Of a stretch of DNA of 64,000 nucleotides, positions 54,317-63,775 are shown in pieces; positions within the stretch are counted from its first letter, which is position 1, and each line of letters opens with the position of its first letter. The DNA is from Bacillus sp. PK3_68 (lineage in GTDB: Bacteria > Bacillota > Bacilli > Bacillales > Domibacillaceae). The notes under the pieces were generated by a model. That model ran no database searches, had not been told where the DNA came from, and saw only the letters and a program-made list of their open reading frames with translations. The DNA lies in NCBI RefSeq assembly GCF_003600835.1, contig NZ_NQYC01000001.1, forward strand, positions 3,324,001-3,388,000. Direction: 5' to 3'. Position numbers and translations under genes: made by a program.

Positions 54317-54859
54317 ATGACAGTGACAGACCAGAAAGGACTTGCAAAAGATCGCATTTTAGAATGGAGTATATCAGCAGAAAGTTTTTTAGAAACAGCT
54401 AGCGTTCAACAGAACGAAAGTATTTTATGGATAGGATCAGCTTCAACTCCTTCACTAACAAGATGGGTGAGTGAAAGAACTCAGATTACTGTAATTTCTC
54501 CTTCCCTTTTTACTTCTAAAAAAAGTCAATTCGATGTAGCAGCAGCTCAGCTTGGCATCCATTTTTTGGATGAGGGAGAAGAATGGCTGAGAAAAAGTTT
54601 TCATTTACTGAAGCCGGGAGGCCGTCTTATCATCGATTTAGCCGAAGCCATTACACTGGAGAACATAGAGGGAAAAAATTATATTAAAAGCCTCCCCGAT
54701 TATTGGGATCTTTTAAGAGAAATTGGATTTGAAGCAATATTTGTTCAACAGATAACAGTCCGTTCCCTTGCAGAAGCAATGGAACAGGGATGGATAGAGC
54801 TGACAGAAAGAGCGATGTTCCCGGCTGTTGTGAATCGCTTTATTGCTTTGAAAGGTTAG
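54317..54859 (+). CDS. Methyltransferase-like protein controlled by the S-box, function unknown
   Basis: A 180-residue protein shaped like a class I SAM methyltransferase: ILWIGSASTPSLTRWVSE at the motif I position, then SQFDVAAAQLGIHFLDEGEEWLRKSFHLLKPGGRLIIDLAEA, the usual post-motif strand. But motif I lacks the GxGxG glycines. It may bind SAM weakly, bind another ligand, or be a non-catalytic relative. A GGGAGG eight bases before the ATG fixes the start. It has its own promoter and SAM riboswitch, so it is expressed when SAM is low, which points to methionine or SAM supply. I cannot name the reaction. Confidence 0.75.
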   Translation: MTVTDQKGLAKDRILEWSISAESFLETASVQQNESILWIGSASTPSLTRWVSERTQITVISPSLFTSKKSQFDVAAAQLGIHFLDEGEEWLRKSFHLLKPGGRLIIDLAEAITLENIEGKNYIKSLPDYWDLLREIGFEAIFVQQITVRSLAEAMEQGWIELTERAMFPAVVNRFIALKG

Positions 54860-55652
54860 TAAGATAACGAGCCGTAAAGTCGATGAGTGGTCGGATTTCG
54901 ATAAGCTTGCAAGCGGCTTGAGCAACTGTGCCATTTGTCATTGTGTGTTCCTTCTCGAAGGCTCGGCCAATTTCATTAAATTGTTCAGAGTTTTCTTCAA
55001 GCTCCATATAAGTTTTCCAAATGCGCTCACCATTTTCTAGCATGGCTGAGCCTTGCTCAAAAGCTTTACGGCCGTCATCTGCCCGAAATTCACCAAGGTG
55101 CATAGCTGTACACGTGCTGTAATCCGTACCGATAAATAAAACGGATGCATCAAGATCATATAACCTTGCAAGCGGCGATTGCTCTCCAAATGCAAAGTCA
55201 ATCGAGTGGTTATCGATAATGAAGGAAGCATATTTTCCCCAGGCTGTAAATGAGCTGGAAGGATGGAGGCTCCGTTTTACACCGGGAAACGTACGGAATA
55301 ATTCCGCGATACGCCCCATACCAACAGTAGGAGTGATATCTGGTAAATAGGCAGGCATAAAATACCGGATACCTGGCCACCACTCTTCGGGTACAGGCGG
55401 ATTTTGCCAATATTTTGGATCGGTATTATGAGTAGTCTGCGAAGGCATAACAATTGTCCCGCTATTCGAAACAGCGGCCATTAATGCTTGAATGACGGTA
55501 ACTTCTCCGCCAGCTATCCACCCGAGTGAGCGCAGGGAAGAGTGTACCATAACAGTCGAACCAGGTTTTATTCCAAGAGAATGAAGGTCTTTTTGCAATG
55601 TCTCTGTAGTAATGAATGATTCTGTTTGTTGAACTAAATGATTACCTGTCAT
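54840..55652 (-). CDS. Aminoglycoside N(3)-acetyltransferase-family protein
   Basis: A 270-residue member of the AAC(3) antibiotic N-acetyltransferase family, with the N-terminal MVHSSLRSLGWIAGGEVTVIQAL and the HPSSSFTAWGKYA signature in the acetyl-CoA site. B. subtilis YokD and B. cereus relatives share the fold. Some of these acetylate aminoglycosides, others act on unrelated amines, so resistance should not be assumed. Its 3' end overlaps the S-box-controlled gene by 20 bases, tail to tail. Confidence 0.85.
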   Translation of the reverse strand: MTGNHLVQQTESFITTETLQKDLHSLGIKPGSTVMVHSSLRSLGWIAGGEVTVIQALMAAVSNSGTIVMPSQTTHNTDPKYWQNPPVPEEWWPGIRYFMPAYLPDITPTVGMGRIAELFRTFPGVKRSLHPSSSFTAWGKYASFIIDNHSIDFAFGEQSPLARLYDLDASVLFIGTDYSTCTAMHLGEFRADDGRKAFEQGSAMLENGERIWKTYMELEENSEQFNEIGRAFEKEHTMTNGTVAQAACKLIEIRPLIDFTARYLTNLSKQ

Positions 55653-55807
55653 CAGCTTCCTCCGCTATTTTCATCTATTTTCTTCTATTATAAAAGATAG
55701 AGATGACCATGCATAGGAGCTGCAACAAAAATACTATTTCCATGCTTTTTTCTTTCCGCTTTGTCTAGTATGATGAAAAAGACTAAGAAGGAAAAGGGTG
55801 AAAACCA

Positions 55808-57235
55808 GTGAATGAACGACGAGTGTTTTCTCGAACGATTCCCTATAATAGCGAACAGTTTTTTCATCAATATAAATGGCTAGCTGGGGTGGAATCCCAT
55901 CATGTTCTTCTCGAAAGCGGAAGGGGCGGGCGTTATAGCGTAGCCGGGCTGTCGCCGCTTGCGGTTGTTTTTTCAAACGAGGAGGGCATTGAAATTCAGA
56001 CTGCCGGTCAAACAGAAAAAAGAAAAGGAGTCCCGCTTCCAGAGCTTGAAAGTTGGTTAAAAACATATCAGCTGCCTAAGCAAGAAGGCCTGCCTGATTT
56101 CCAGGGTGGGGCAATCGGTTACATCAGTTATGATTATGTTCGTTATATTGAGAAATTACCGAATTGCGCTGAAGAAGATCTGGGATTGCCGCTTCTTTAT
56201 TTTCAGATCTTTGAGGAGTGGGCTATATTTGACCATCAGGCAAAAACACTCTGGTTGCTCGTTATAGATGAGGAGGCAGCAGAAGCAGAAAGGAAATTGA
56301 ATGAAGCAGAAAGAAAATGGACTGCTTCTTTTAATGAAGAAGAAAAACCTTTAGAAGTAGCCGTAGCCACGGGCGAATTGAAAGTCTCTTTTTCGGAGGA
56401 AGCTTTCCAGGCGGCAGTGGAAAAAACCAAACAATACATCGCTGCTGGAGATGTATTCCAAGTGAATTTATCTGTTCGACAGTCTAAACCTCTTTCCATC
56501 CCGGCCATGGCTGTGTATGAAGAGTTGAGGAAGTTGAATCCGTCTCCTTACATGGCATATATTCATACTCCTGATTTTCAAATTGTATCGGGCTCTCCAG
56601 AATTATTGATCAAAAAAGATGGAACAAATTTAAGCACGAGACCAATTGCCGGCACTCGTTCGCGAGGAAAAGATGAGGACGACGATTTGCGGCTTGCTTT
56701 GGAATTAATTGAGAATGAAAAAGAACGCGCCGAACACGTCATGCTCGTTGATTTAGAGCGAAATGATTTGGGCCGAGTGAGTGCGTACGGTTCGGTTGAA
56801 GTGGATGAATTCATGGTCATTGAGAAGTATTCGCATGTCCAGCATATTGTTTCTAATGTACGTGGAAGGCTTGCTGAGGGAAAAACAAATGCAGAGGTTG
56901 TTCATGCTGTTTTTCCGGGTGGAACCATTACCGGCGCCCCCAAAGTCAGAACGATGGAAATTATTGAGGAGCTAGAGCCAGTTAGGCGCGGCCTGTATAC
57001 AGGATCAATCGGATGGATTGGTTTTAATGAGGATATGGAATTAAACATCGTGATTCGAACAATGATCGTTCAAGGCCGGATGTGTCACATTCAGGCGGGT
57101 GCCGGGATTGTGATCGATTCTGACCCGAAAAGCGAGTATAAAGAATCCTTGAAAAAAGCCAAAGCCGTTTGGACTGCGAAAGAGATGGCTGAAAAGAGAG
57201 TGTCACCTGTTCAAGCAGGAGGAGAATGCAGATGA
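55808..57235 (+). CDS. pabB: Aminodeoxychorismate synthase component I
   Basis: A 475-residue chorismate-utilising enzyme that, with PabA, makes 4-amino-4-deoxychorismate for folate. Core motifs are [33 protein letters not shown] and [18 protein letters not shown], at the expected positions. The N-terminal [19 protein letters not shown] belongs to the anthranilate-synthase-I N domain. The GTG start at 55808 follows AAGGGTG by seven bases. It is the first gene of pabB-pabA-pabC; its stop codon overlaps the pabA start. Confidence 0.9.
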   Translation: MNERRVFSRTIPYNSEQFFHQYKWLAGVESHHVLLESGRGGRYSVAGLSPLAVVFSNEEGIEIQTAGQTEKRKGVPLPELESWLKTYQLPKQEGLPDFQGGAIGYISYDYVRYIEKLPNCAEEDLGLPLLYFQIFEEWAIFDHQAKTLWLLVIDEEAAEAERKLNEAERKWTASFNEEEKPLEVAVATGELKVSFSEEAFQAAVEKTKQYIAAGDVFQVNLSVRQSKPLSIPAMAVYEELRKLNPSPYMAYIHTPDFQIVSGSPELLIKKDGTNLSTRPIAGTRSRGKDEDDDLRLALELIENEKERAEHVMLVDLERNDLGRVSAYGSVEVDEFMVIEKYSHVQHIVSNVRGRLAEGKTNAEVVHAVFPGGTITGAPKVRTMEIIEELEPVRRGLYTGSIGWIGFNEDMELNIVIRTMIVQGRMCHIQAGAGIVIDSDPKSEYKESLKKAKAVWTAKEMAEKRVSPVQAGGECR

Positions 57236-57819
57236 TTTTAATGATTGATAACTATGATTCTTTCACTTATAATCTCGTGCAATATTTAGGGGAGCTTGGT
57301 GAAGAATTAGTTGTAAAGAGAAACGACGAAATTACTATAGAAGAAATCGGAAAGTTGAATCCCGATTTTTTAATGATATCACCAGGTCCTTGTACACCAA
57401 ACGAAGCAGGAGTCAGCTTAGAAGCCATTCGTGCATTTGCCGGTAAAATCCCTATCTTTGGCGTGTGCTTGGGGCAACAGTCCATCGCCCAAGTATTTGG
57501 GGGAGAAGTGGTTCAGGCGGATCGGCTCATGCATGGGAAGACGTCGCCTATGGTCCACGACGGCCGCACGATTTTTGAAGGCTTGCCTAATCCCTTTCCA
57601 GCTACCCGTTATCATTCGTTAATTGTGCGTAGAGAGACATTGCCAAGTTGTTTTGAAGTTTCTGCCTGGACAGAAGAAGGAGAGATTATGGCTATCCGTC
57701 ATAGAGAGCTGCCCATCGAAGGGGTACAATTTCATCCGGAGTCCATTATGACTTATGGCGGGAAAGAAATGCTGCAGAGTTTCATTCGCTATTATCGAAA
57801 AGTAAGGATGAAGGTATAA
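57232..57819 (+). CDS. pabA: Aminodeoxychorismate/anthranilate synthase component II (glutamine amidotransferase)
   Basis: A 195-residue class I glutamine amidotransferase that supplies ammonia to PabB. The triad cysteine is in [12 protein letters not shown] and the His-Glu pair in VQFHPESI. In B. subtilis the same protein also serves tryptophan synthesis with TrpE, since trp genes there lack a trpG. Two ATGs occur; the one at 57232 lies nine bases after AGGAGG and overlaps the pabB stop (ATGA), so it is preferred over 57226. Confidence 0.92.
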   Translation: MILMIDNYDSFTYNLVQYLGELGEELVVKRNDEITIEEIGKLNPDFLMISPGPCTPNEAGVSLEAIRAFAGKIPIFGVCLGQQSIAQVFGGEVVQADRLMHGKTSPMVHDGRTIFEGLPNPFPATRYHSLIVRRETLPSCFEVSAWTEEGEIMAIRHRELPIEGVQFHPESIMTYGGKEMLQSFIRYYRKVRMKV

Positions 57820-57820
57820 G

Positions 57821-58678
57821 GTGTTTATTTATATCAATGGAGAAATTGTATCAAAGGAACAAGCTGCCATCTCACCTTTTGATCATGGTTTCTTATATGG
57901 GCTTGGTGTATTCGAAACCTTTCGAATATATAATGGTCATCCTTTTTTACTCGATGATCATCTGGAGCGTCTGAACCGCAGCTTGCACGCATTAATGATT
58001 GAGAAAGAATTTAACCGTACAGAAACGACAGAGCTTCTCCAGCAATTATCACAGGTGAATGGATGGAGACATTCTTATATTCGTTTTAATGTTTCAGCGG
58101 GGAACGGTGAAATCGGCTTGCAGACAGCCGCTTATGAAGCACCTAATGTAATTGTTTTTCAAAAACCGCTTCAACCGCCTGATGGGCTGCTTGAAAAGAA
58201 AGGCACATGGCTAGCGACAAGACGGAACTCACCTGAGCTGAATGAGCGGCTGAAATCTCATCACTATTTAAACAGTATTGCCGGCAAGAGAGAAGTAGGA
58301 GACGATCCATCTATAGAAGGGATTTTTCTTAATGAAACCGGAAATGTAGCTGAGGGAGTTGTTTCCAATATTTTTTGGGTAAAGGAGCGCACGCTTTATA
58401 CCCCAGCTGTTGCTGCAGGAATATTAAATGGAGTAACTCGACAGTATATTATGCACAGGGCAAGAGAAGCCGGAATGGAAGTAAAGGAAGGTTTGTTCCT
58501 TCCTATAGAAGTGAAAGAGGCGGATGAAGTGTTTTTTACGAACTCCATTCAAGAGATTACTGCAGTTAGTCAAATAGATGGGCAAAGGTTTCCCGGTAAG
58601 CATGGAGCATGGACAAATAAACTTTTCTCCTTCTATGCATCTGATCGTGAAATTTTGTGGAGCAGACAACAGAATTAA
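57821..58678 (+). CDS. pabC: Aminodeoxychorismate lyase
   Basis: A 285-residue class IV PLP enzyme that releases p-aminobenzoate and pyruvate from aminodeoxychorismate. The PLP lysine is in LKSHHYLNS; other family segments are DHGFLYGLGVFETFRIYNG and EGVVSNIFWV. GTG start, two bases after pabA, so coupled. The B. subtilis operon continues with folP, folB and folK; here a terminator follows immediately instead. Confidence 0.9.
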   Translation: MFIYINGEIVSKEQAAISPFDHGFLYGLGVFETFRIYNGHPFLLDDHLERLNRSLHALMIEKEFNRTETTELLQQLSQVNGWRHSYIRFNVSAGNGEIGLQTAAYEAPNVIVFQKPLQPPDGLLEKKGTWLATRRNSPELNERLKSHHYLNSIAGKREVGDDPSIEGIFLNETGNVAEGVVSNIFWVKERTLYTPAVAAGILNGVTRQYIMHRAREAGMEVKEGLFLPIEVKEADEVFFTNSIQEITAVSQIDGQRFPGKHGAWTNKLFSFYASDREILWSRQQN

Positions 58679-58711
58679 AAGAAAACGCTGCATTAAGCAG
58701 CGTTTTCTTTT
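58677..58711. terminator. Terminator closing the pab operon
   Basis: AAAAGAAAACGCTGC and GCAGCGTTTTCTTTT perfect arms with a five-base loop. It also serves the convergent stress gene. Confidence 0.92.
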
Positions 58712-58747
58712 AATTTATGCCCAAGACAGGCACTATTTGTTTTTTTA

Positions 58748-59725
58748 TTAATAACGATCGTGTTGATCTAAATGGTCCTTTGAATTGTCGTCATGGTATC
58801 TGTTGAGAAGGGGATCATCCATATCGCGGCCTTCTACCTCGATATCTCCTTCTTTAGCAATATGTGCTTCTTCGCGTTTAACAGTATCACTCACTGTTTC
58901 TGTGTCCTGCACTTTGCGTTTGCCGATAATTAATTCCTCAGAAACAACGGGTTTCTTAGTTACTTCCACACGTTCTTCAGTGATAGGAATGCGAATGGTG
59001 TCATCCTCACCAACAATAGGAGAAGAGTCTTGTGCGGAAACAGCATCATTCACTGGACGGCGCTCCACGTACACCTCATCGCGCTCTACATTAACGTTAA
59101 TTGTGCGTGGCTCTTCTACGACCTCTTTTTCCACGTAGACTTCGCCTTTTTGGATACGCTCTTTGTCTACTTCAAGGCGTTCCTCGCGAAGGCGAAGGCG
59201 TTGTTCATCGGTTAAGTCATCGTTCAAATCTGCACTTGCATGTAGGCTGTTTACATCAAGCTCCGGTGCTCTATCAGCGCGGACGCCTTCTACCTGGCCA
59301 TCTGCTGCCACATCATTCATACCGAGAGTATTAGCTCCAAGATTAGCATCTGCACTATCTGTTAAAGTATGATCACGATATAGTTGATCGTACTCTCTGT
59401 CTACGTAAAGAAGGATCTTTCCATTGTCAATGTCATTGTAATAACGATCGACTTCTGTATCCTCTAATCCCATGTTTCTTAATCCGCCTCTTACTTCATC
59501 CTCTCCGGATAGAAAAGCCATAAATTTATCCATCCATGAACCGCCTGTATTGGCTGATTCTACTTCTACTCCTGTACGTCCTCTTACCATAGAAATATTA
59601 TCCGCATTTTTAGCGACCGCATAAATGTCTGCTTCTGCGTATCCTTCTGCTTTTAGTTGATCAATTTTTGTAATAACTTCTGACTGGTTGTCAAAAACGC
59701 CGATAAATTTTTTATTGTTATTCAT
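58748..59725 (-). CDS. Stress protein with YflT domain and DUF2382 domain
   Basis: A 325-residue hydrophilic protein. An N-terminal YflT domain (KKFIGVFDNQSEVITKIDQLKAEGY...YAVAKNADN) is followed by an acidic linker and a C-terminal DUF2382 domain (RLREERLEVDKERIQKGEVYVEKEV...NVERDEVYVERRP...RIPITEERVEVTKKP). No signal peptide or membrane segment. A sigma-B promoter match (GTTTTA, 13 bases, GGGTAT) lies upstream. Members occur in stress-responsive Bacillus loci; molecular function is unknown. Confidence 0.82.
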   Translation of the reverse strand: MNNNKKFIGVFDNQSEVITKIDQLKAEGYAEADIYAVAKNADNISMVRGRTGVEVESANTGGSWMDKFMAFLSGEDEVRGGLRNMGLEDTEVDRYYNDIDNGKILLYVDREYDQLYRDHTLTDSADANLGANTLGMNDVAADGQVEGVRADRAPELDVNSLHASADLNDDLTDEQRLRLREERLEVDKERIQKGEVYVEKEVVEEPRTINVNVERDEVYVERRPVNDAVSAQDSSPIVGEDDTIRIPITEERVEVTKKPVVSEELIIGKRKVQDTETVSDTVKREEAHIAKEGDIEVEGRDMDDPLLNRYHDDNSKDHLDQHDRY

Positions 59726-59770
59726 AATATAGCCTCCTAATAAAAAGTTCTAATGACCCATGGTTTTTAC

Positions 59771-59795
59771 ATACCCTTTGTGATATAATTAAAAC
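59771..59795 (-). promoter_or_regulatory. Sigma-B promoter of the YflT-DUF2382 gene
   Basis: On the minus strand: GTTTTA (59795-59790), 13 bases, GGGTAT (59776-59771). The -10 is a perfect sigma-B match and the -35 differs at one base. Confidence 0.7.
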
Positions 59796-59801
59796 TTTTA
59801 T

Positions 59802-60326
59802 TTACTGGTAATTTCTGTAAAGTGATTGCTGGTCAGGCGGAAGAGGAGAGGTATCTACTACCGGGAATTCGTCTGTTTTATCCTCTGTCTTATGTCGCTC
59901 CTGAATAAACTGGCGTCTTTCCGCTTCTTCTTTGTCAGGAAGAGGTGCCTCATCTGATCCCGCAGCCGCTTCAGCAGCAGAATGGAGAGTTTCTTCAGCA
60001 CCTTCTTCATCAGTTACAAGTAAAATCAAATCATCTTCTACGTTTTTGTAATAGGTCTCCGCGTCTTTTTCAGATAAACCAAACTCAAGCAGGTACTCTT
60101 TTACAGGTTTTTCTTTTGAAAATATGGCTTTCACTTTCTCGGTGATCGATGGCCCGGCAGAAGTGACTGTCGCTCCTGATCGGTTTTGAAGCATTAAATG
60201 AAAGTCGGCATCTTTGGTGACAGCGTACAGCTGATCAGTCTCATATCCCTCTACTTTCAATTCTTCAATTCGGCGAATGGCATCAATTTCACTGCTGCAT
60301 AAACCAATGACTTTTTTGTTGGACAT
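59802..60326 (-). CDS. YflT-domain stress protein
   Basis: A 174-residue protein with the N-terminal YflT domain ([38 protein letters not shown]), the partner segment ([31 protein letters not shown]) and a disordered acidic C-terminus ([19 protein letters not shown]). AGGAGG lies seven bases before the ATG at 60326. A sigma-B promoter match precedes it. It shares its architecture with two other YflT proteins in the window and is probably a paralogue of the upstream part of the 325-residue one. Function unknown. Confidence 0.75.
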   Translation of the reverse strand: MSNKKVIGLCSSEIDAIRRIEELKVEGYETDQLYAVTKDADFHLMLQNRSGATVTSAGPSITEKVKAIFSKEKPVKEYLLEFGLSEKDAETYYKNVEDDLILLVTDEEGAEETLHSAAEAAAGSDEAPLPDKEEAERRQFIQERHKTEDKTDEFPVVDTSPLPPDQQSLYRNYQ

Positions 60327-60368
60327 TTTCAATCCTCCTAGTGATCATGCGGGTCATCACTTTAATAA

Positions 60369-60393
60369 ATACCCGCTGCCTAGAGATAAAAAC
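60369..60393 (-). promoter_or_regulatory. Sigma-B promoter of the second YflT gene
   Basis: On the minus strand: GTTTTT (60393-60388), 13 bases, GGGTAT (60374-60369). It sits 43 bases before the start codon. Confidence 0.65.
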
Positions 60394-60478
60394 ATGTAAA
60401 AAAAAAGAGGGAAAACAGGAAAGAAGAGGATGTGCGTCGAAGGGAATACCTATCAAGACAAAGGAAGGGGAGAGAATG

Positions 60479-60973
60479 ATGGTTGAAACAGGTATAAAAA
60501 CAGCTGATTTATGTGATGACTTTGCTAAAGAGTTAAGTGTTTGCTACCTCGATTTGAAATCTTATGGAGGAAAAAAGCGTTTTTCTGGCCCTATTTCTAC
60601 TGTGAAGGTCTTTGAGGACAATGTGCTTGTGAAAAGAGCACTGCAAACTATTCCAGAGGGGCATGTTTTAGTAGTGGATGGGGGCGGTTCAAAAAGATGC
60701 GCGCTGCTCGGTGACCGTTTAGGGGAAATTGCCCAAGAGAGAAAGCTTGCTGGCGTCATTGTTAATGGTTGTGTGCGTGATACAGCTGAGCTGGAAAAAT
60801 TAACAATAGGCATATTAGCTTTGGGCAGCAACCCGTTGAAGAGTATAAAACGGGGAGAAGGAGAAGAGAATCTCATCGTAACGTTCGGCGAGATAAAATG
60901 GGTCCCTGGTCATTATGTGTATGCCGACGAAGATGGGGTGGTTGTTGCCGAAAAGCCTTTAAAAACCCAATGA
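60479..60973 (+). CDS. RraA-family protein
   Basis: A 164-residue protein of the RraA fold. [42 protein letters not shown] carries the G-x-x-D-R and NGxxRD signature of both the RNase E regulator RraA and 4-hydroxy-4-methyl-2-oxoglutarate/oxaloacetate aldolases. Bacilli lack RNase E, so an aldolase or other metal-dependent role is more likely. Two adjacent ATGs (60476, 60479) are possible; the second is eight bases from AAGGGG. A terminator follows. Confidence 0.85.
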   Translation: MVETGIKTADLCDDFAKELSVCYLDLKSYGGKKRFSGPISTVKVFEDNVLVKRALQTIPEGHVLVVDGGGSKRCALLGDRLGEIAQERKLAGVIVNGCVRDTAELEKLTIGILALGSNPLKSIKRGEGEENLIVTFGEIKWVPGHYVYADEDGVVVAEKPLKTQ

Positions 60974-60976
60974 TAA

Positions 60977-61012
60977 AAGAGAGCTGCCCTGGAAAAGATG
61001 TGGGCAGCTCTC
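60977..61012. terminator. Terminator between the RraA-like and MFS genes
   Basis: AGAGAGCTGCCC and GGGCAGCTCTCT perfect 12-bp arms with a 12-base loop, between convergent genes. Confidence 0.88.
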
Positions 61013-61018
61013 TTCTAT

Positions 61019-62293
61019 CTAGCGAGGGGCTGACTCTGCTTTTTGTTGACCGTAAAGGATAAACATATAATAGTAGAGAGCCGCGCTTGCTAAAGAAAGA
61101 AGGGCAATAATAGTGAATGTCCAAAAATAGCCGGCCCAAATCGTCAATGGGATCGCTGCAGGAGCGATCATTCGGCCGATTGTATAGCGCAGGCTAGCCG
61201 CTGCAAAATATTGTCCCCGCATATGTTCAGGGGCCAGGACTGAAATGAAACTTTGCTGAAGGCCAACGATTAAGAGCTCTCCAAGAGTAAATATCACCAT
61301 GGCTATAACCAATCCCCAAAACCAATCAGTTAATCCAAATACCCACATAGAAACCGCATATAGAATAGAAGAAACAGCAAATACATTTTTTGCATAAAAA
61401 CGGGACACCCATTTAGAAATGCCGACAGTGAAAAGAGCAACGAGCAGTCCATTTTCTGAGACAAGAACCCCAAACGCTCTTTCGCCGTTAATAGATAAAG
61501 TCCAATCGCCAAAAGAAAAGATCGTTTGGACATCGATCGTTTCTTTTGTATAGACAGGGATGAGCAGATCAAGCTGCATGAAGGTCTGTGCGCTTAAAAC
61601 CCCAGCAATAATAAACAGCATAAAAATTTTGTCTCTCACGATCACATGGTAATCTTTTACTTGATCAACAAGCACATCATACCACTTTCTATTTTCTGTC
61701 TCTATGGATTGTGAAGAGCGTGGATTTGTTTCATCTGTCCATTTAAACAGTACAAAAGCAAGCAGGAAACAAGTCAATGCCGCAAAGATCATCAATTCAA
61801 ATCTATAAGTGAAAAAGAAAATTCCGCCAAGAATTGGACCAATGACAACAGCGATATTAATAGAAGTGTAGAAAACAGCGAATACATCGCTTCGATCTTT
61901 TTCCTCCACCACATCGGCTACCATAGCCTGGCTTGCCGGCCAATAAAGAGAACCGAATATACTCGCAATCGAAAAAGCAAAAAAGCCAATAAATGCCGAG
62001 TCATACCATGGCGAATTGGCAAAAGCAAAAAGCAGAAAGGAAAGTCCTTGGCCAAAAGAAGATAATACCATCATTCGCTTTCTGCCGAACCGGTCTGCAC
62101 AATAGCCGCCAGTCAGATTAGCAATCACAGAAAATAATTGCGAAAGGATCAGGAGGAGCCCAGCTTTCCCTTTTCCAAACTCATCCGCAAAGTAAATAGC
62201 GAGGAAAGGGAAAAACATCCAAAAGGTAATATTCATGATGCTTTCCCCGATCAAACGAACTTTTAAGCTATGATCCCATTCCCTTATCTTCAT
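61019..62293 (-). CDS. MFS transporter
   Basis: A 424-residue major facilitator with 12 predicted helices. The loop 2-3 motif GGYCADRFGRKRMM and the VIGPILGGIFF antiporter-like motif are present, and a large central loop with a TNPRSSQS segment splits the two halves. It resembles Bacillus drug-efflux or uncharacterised MFS proteins; the substrate is unknown. The frame opens at 62323, but AGGAGAGA precedes the ATG at 62293. Transcribed alone. Confidence 0.8.
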   Translation of the reverse strand: MKIREWDHSLKVRLIGESIMNITFWMFFPFLAIYFADEFGKGKAGLLLILSQLFSVIANLTGGYCADRFGRKRMMVLSSFGQGLSFLLFAFANSPWYDSAFIGFFAFSIASIFGSLYWPASQAMVADVVEEKDRSDVFAVFYTSINIAVVIGPILGGIFFFTYRFELMIFAALTCFLLAFVLFKWTDETNPRSSQSIETENRKWYDVLVDQVKDYHVIVRDKIFMLFIIAGVLSAQTFMQLDLLIPVYTKETIDVQTIFSFGDWTLSINGERAFGVLVSENGLLVALFTVGISKWVSRFYAKNVFAVSSILYAVSMWVFGLTDWFWGLVIAMVIFTLGELLIVGLQQSFISVLAPEHMRGQYFAAASLRYTIGRMIAPAAIPLTIWAGYFWTFTIIALLSLASAALYYYMFILYGQQKAESAPR

Positions 62294-62376
62294 TATTCTC
62301 TCTCCTAAATTGTGACAATACATAAACTATACACAAAAAAAGAAACTTTATGAATAATAACGAGGGAAAATGCACT

Positions 62377-62943
62377 TTATTCCTTTACGACCGGAGCGCT
62401 TTGATGGCCTAATGCTGAACGGATTTTAGGAAGGACAGAAAGAGAGAGAATCGTCACCCCGATGTCCAATGGAAGATAGACAGCCATCCATGACCAGGCC
62501 ATTGAATAGCTGAAGCCTTCTGGAGCTTCGGCCCACCACCTGAACGCAGCGTACATATAGTTGGTGCCAATTAAGTAATTGAAAAGAATAGAAGCTACAC
62601 CGGCATACAGGTAACTTGTTTTTTTATGTGGGTCTATGAGCAGCTTTCCAGCGATGTAAGCTACTACAATAAAAGAGAGAATAAATCCGAACGTCGGGCT
62701 GAAAATGCTTGCAGGACCTCCTTTAAACTGAGCGAATACCGGTGCACCCGCAAGCCCGATAAACAGATAGACGGCCATCGATAAAGAGCCAAGTCGGCTG
62801 CCGAGCAATCCTCCGGCTATAATGGCAAACATTAATTGCAGGGTAACAGGTACGCCACCAATTATTAAAAAAGATGAGGCGTTCGCACCGATGGCCATAA
62901 GCGCCGCAAAAAGAGCACAAATTACAACCTCGTAGGCCTTCAT
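62377..62943 (-). CDS. bioY: Biotin transporter substrate-binding component BioY
   Basis: A 188-residue, six-helix S component of a group II ECF vitamin transporter. It shows the BioY signatures GGVPVTLQLMFAIIAGGLLGSRLG, YLFIGLAGAPVF and FGFILSFIVVAYIAGKL. It binds biotin and works with shared ECF energising proteins encoded elsewhere. AAAGGAGG precedes the ATG. It is divergent from bioD across 100 bases. Confidence 0.95.
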   Translation of the reverse strand: MKAYEVVICALFAALMAIGANASSFLIIGGVPVTLQLMFAIIAGGLLGSRLGSLSMAVYLFIGLAGAPVFAQFKGGPASIFSPTFGFILSFIVVAYIAGKLLIDPHKKTSYLYAGVASILFNYLIGTNYMYAAFRWWAEAPEGFSYSMAWSWMAVYLPLDIGVTILSLSVLPKIRSALGHQSAPVVKE

Positions 62944-63043
62944 TAATTTTTCCTCCTTTAAAAATATAATTGTTTATCATTTTTTCATATGTTAACATTT
63001 TTGAAAATAAGGTTTACTTAAATCAAAGGGAGGAGTACATGCT

Positions 63044-63775
63044 ATGCCCGGAATCTTTATTGCAGGAACGGATACAGATGCAGGCAAGACCATTGCGACA
63101 TTATTACTTGCTCATGGATTAATCGAAAGGAAAGTGACAGCCAGGCCATATAAGCCGATACAGAGTGGAGCTGAGTGGAAAGATGGTGAGTGGAAGGCAC
63201 CAGATACTGAAATGTATCATCTGCTTCCAGAAACGAGAGGAGAAAGATTATATACATATTTATTCAAAAAAGCAAGCTCCCCTCATTTGGCAGCTGAGGA
63301 AGAAGCAGCAATTATTGATGAACAAGTAATTATAGAGGAAATTAGAAGACGTGCGTCCAAATCGACACTTTTGCTTGTTGAAGGGGCAGGCGGATTATAC
63401 GTGCCACTGAATAGGAAAGGCAGGTGTATGGTTGATGTGATGGAGGAAACGGGATTACCGGTAGTGATTGCCGCCAGGGCAGGACTTGGAACGATTAATC
63501 ATACGATACTGACGATAGAAGCTATCCAAAAGAGAGGGTTGCCGATAACTGGAGTCGTATTTTCGAGTACAGTGCCCGGAGAGAAAAGCATAGAGCGGGA
63601 TAACTTCCGGGTCATTCATGAACTGTCGGGACTGCCTATCATTGGACATATTCCATTTATAAAAGATATTGATCATTCTCTTAGGGAGAGCCGTTATCGT
63701 TCTGAAATTGTGAGGGATTGGAAGTTTGATAGACTGATGGAGGGGATTAATAGTGAATACAAAACGTTTATATGA
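63044..63775 (+). CDS. bioD: Dethiobiotin synthetase
   Basis: A 243-residue ATP-dependent carboxylase that closes the ureido ring of biotin from diaminopelargonate. P-loop [12 protein letters not shown] at the N-terminus, lysine in RPYKPIQSG, and the [12 protein letters not shown] motif are all conserved. GGGAGGAG precedes the ATG. Its end overlaps the start of bioA by 23 bases, indicating a coupled operon. Confidence 0.93.
   Translation: MPGIFIAGTDTDAGKTIATLLLAHGLIERKVTARPYKPIQSGAEWKDGEWKAPDTEMYHLLPETRGERLYTYLFKKASSPHLAAEEEAAIIDEQVIIEEIRRRASKSTLLLVEGAGGLYVPLNRKGRCMVDVMEETGLPVVIAARAGLGTINHTILTIEAIQKRGLPITGVVFSSTVPGEKSIERDNFRVIHELSGLPIIGHIPFIKDIDHSLRESRYRSEIVRDWKFDRLMEGINSEYKTFI

Noticed and set aside
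60341-60478. An extended N-terminus for the RraA-like protein
   Set aside because: The added part is basic and unlike the family, and the good ribosome-binding site lies at 60461-60472.
62970-62998. TTGTTTAT and GTTAACAT between bioY and bioD as a BirA operator
   Set aside because: The half-sites resemble the BirA box, but the 13-base gap is shorter than the usual 15 and one half is degenerate. It may still be real but is too weak to annotate.
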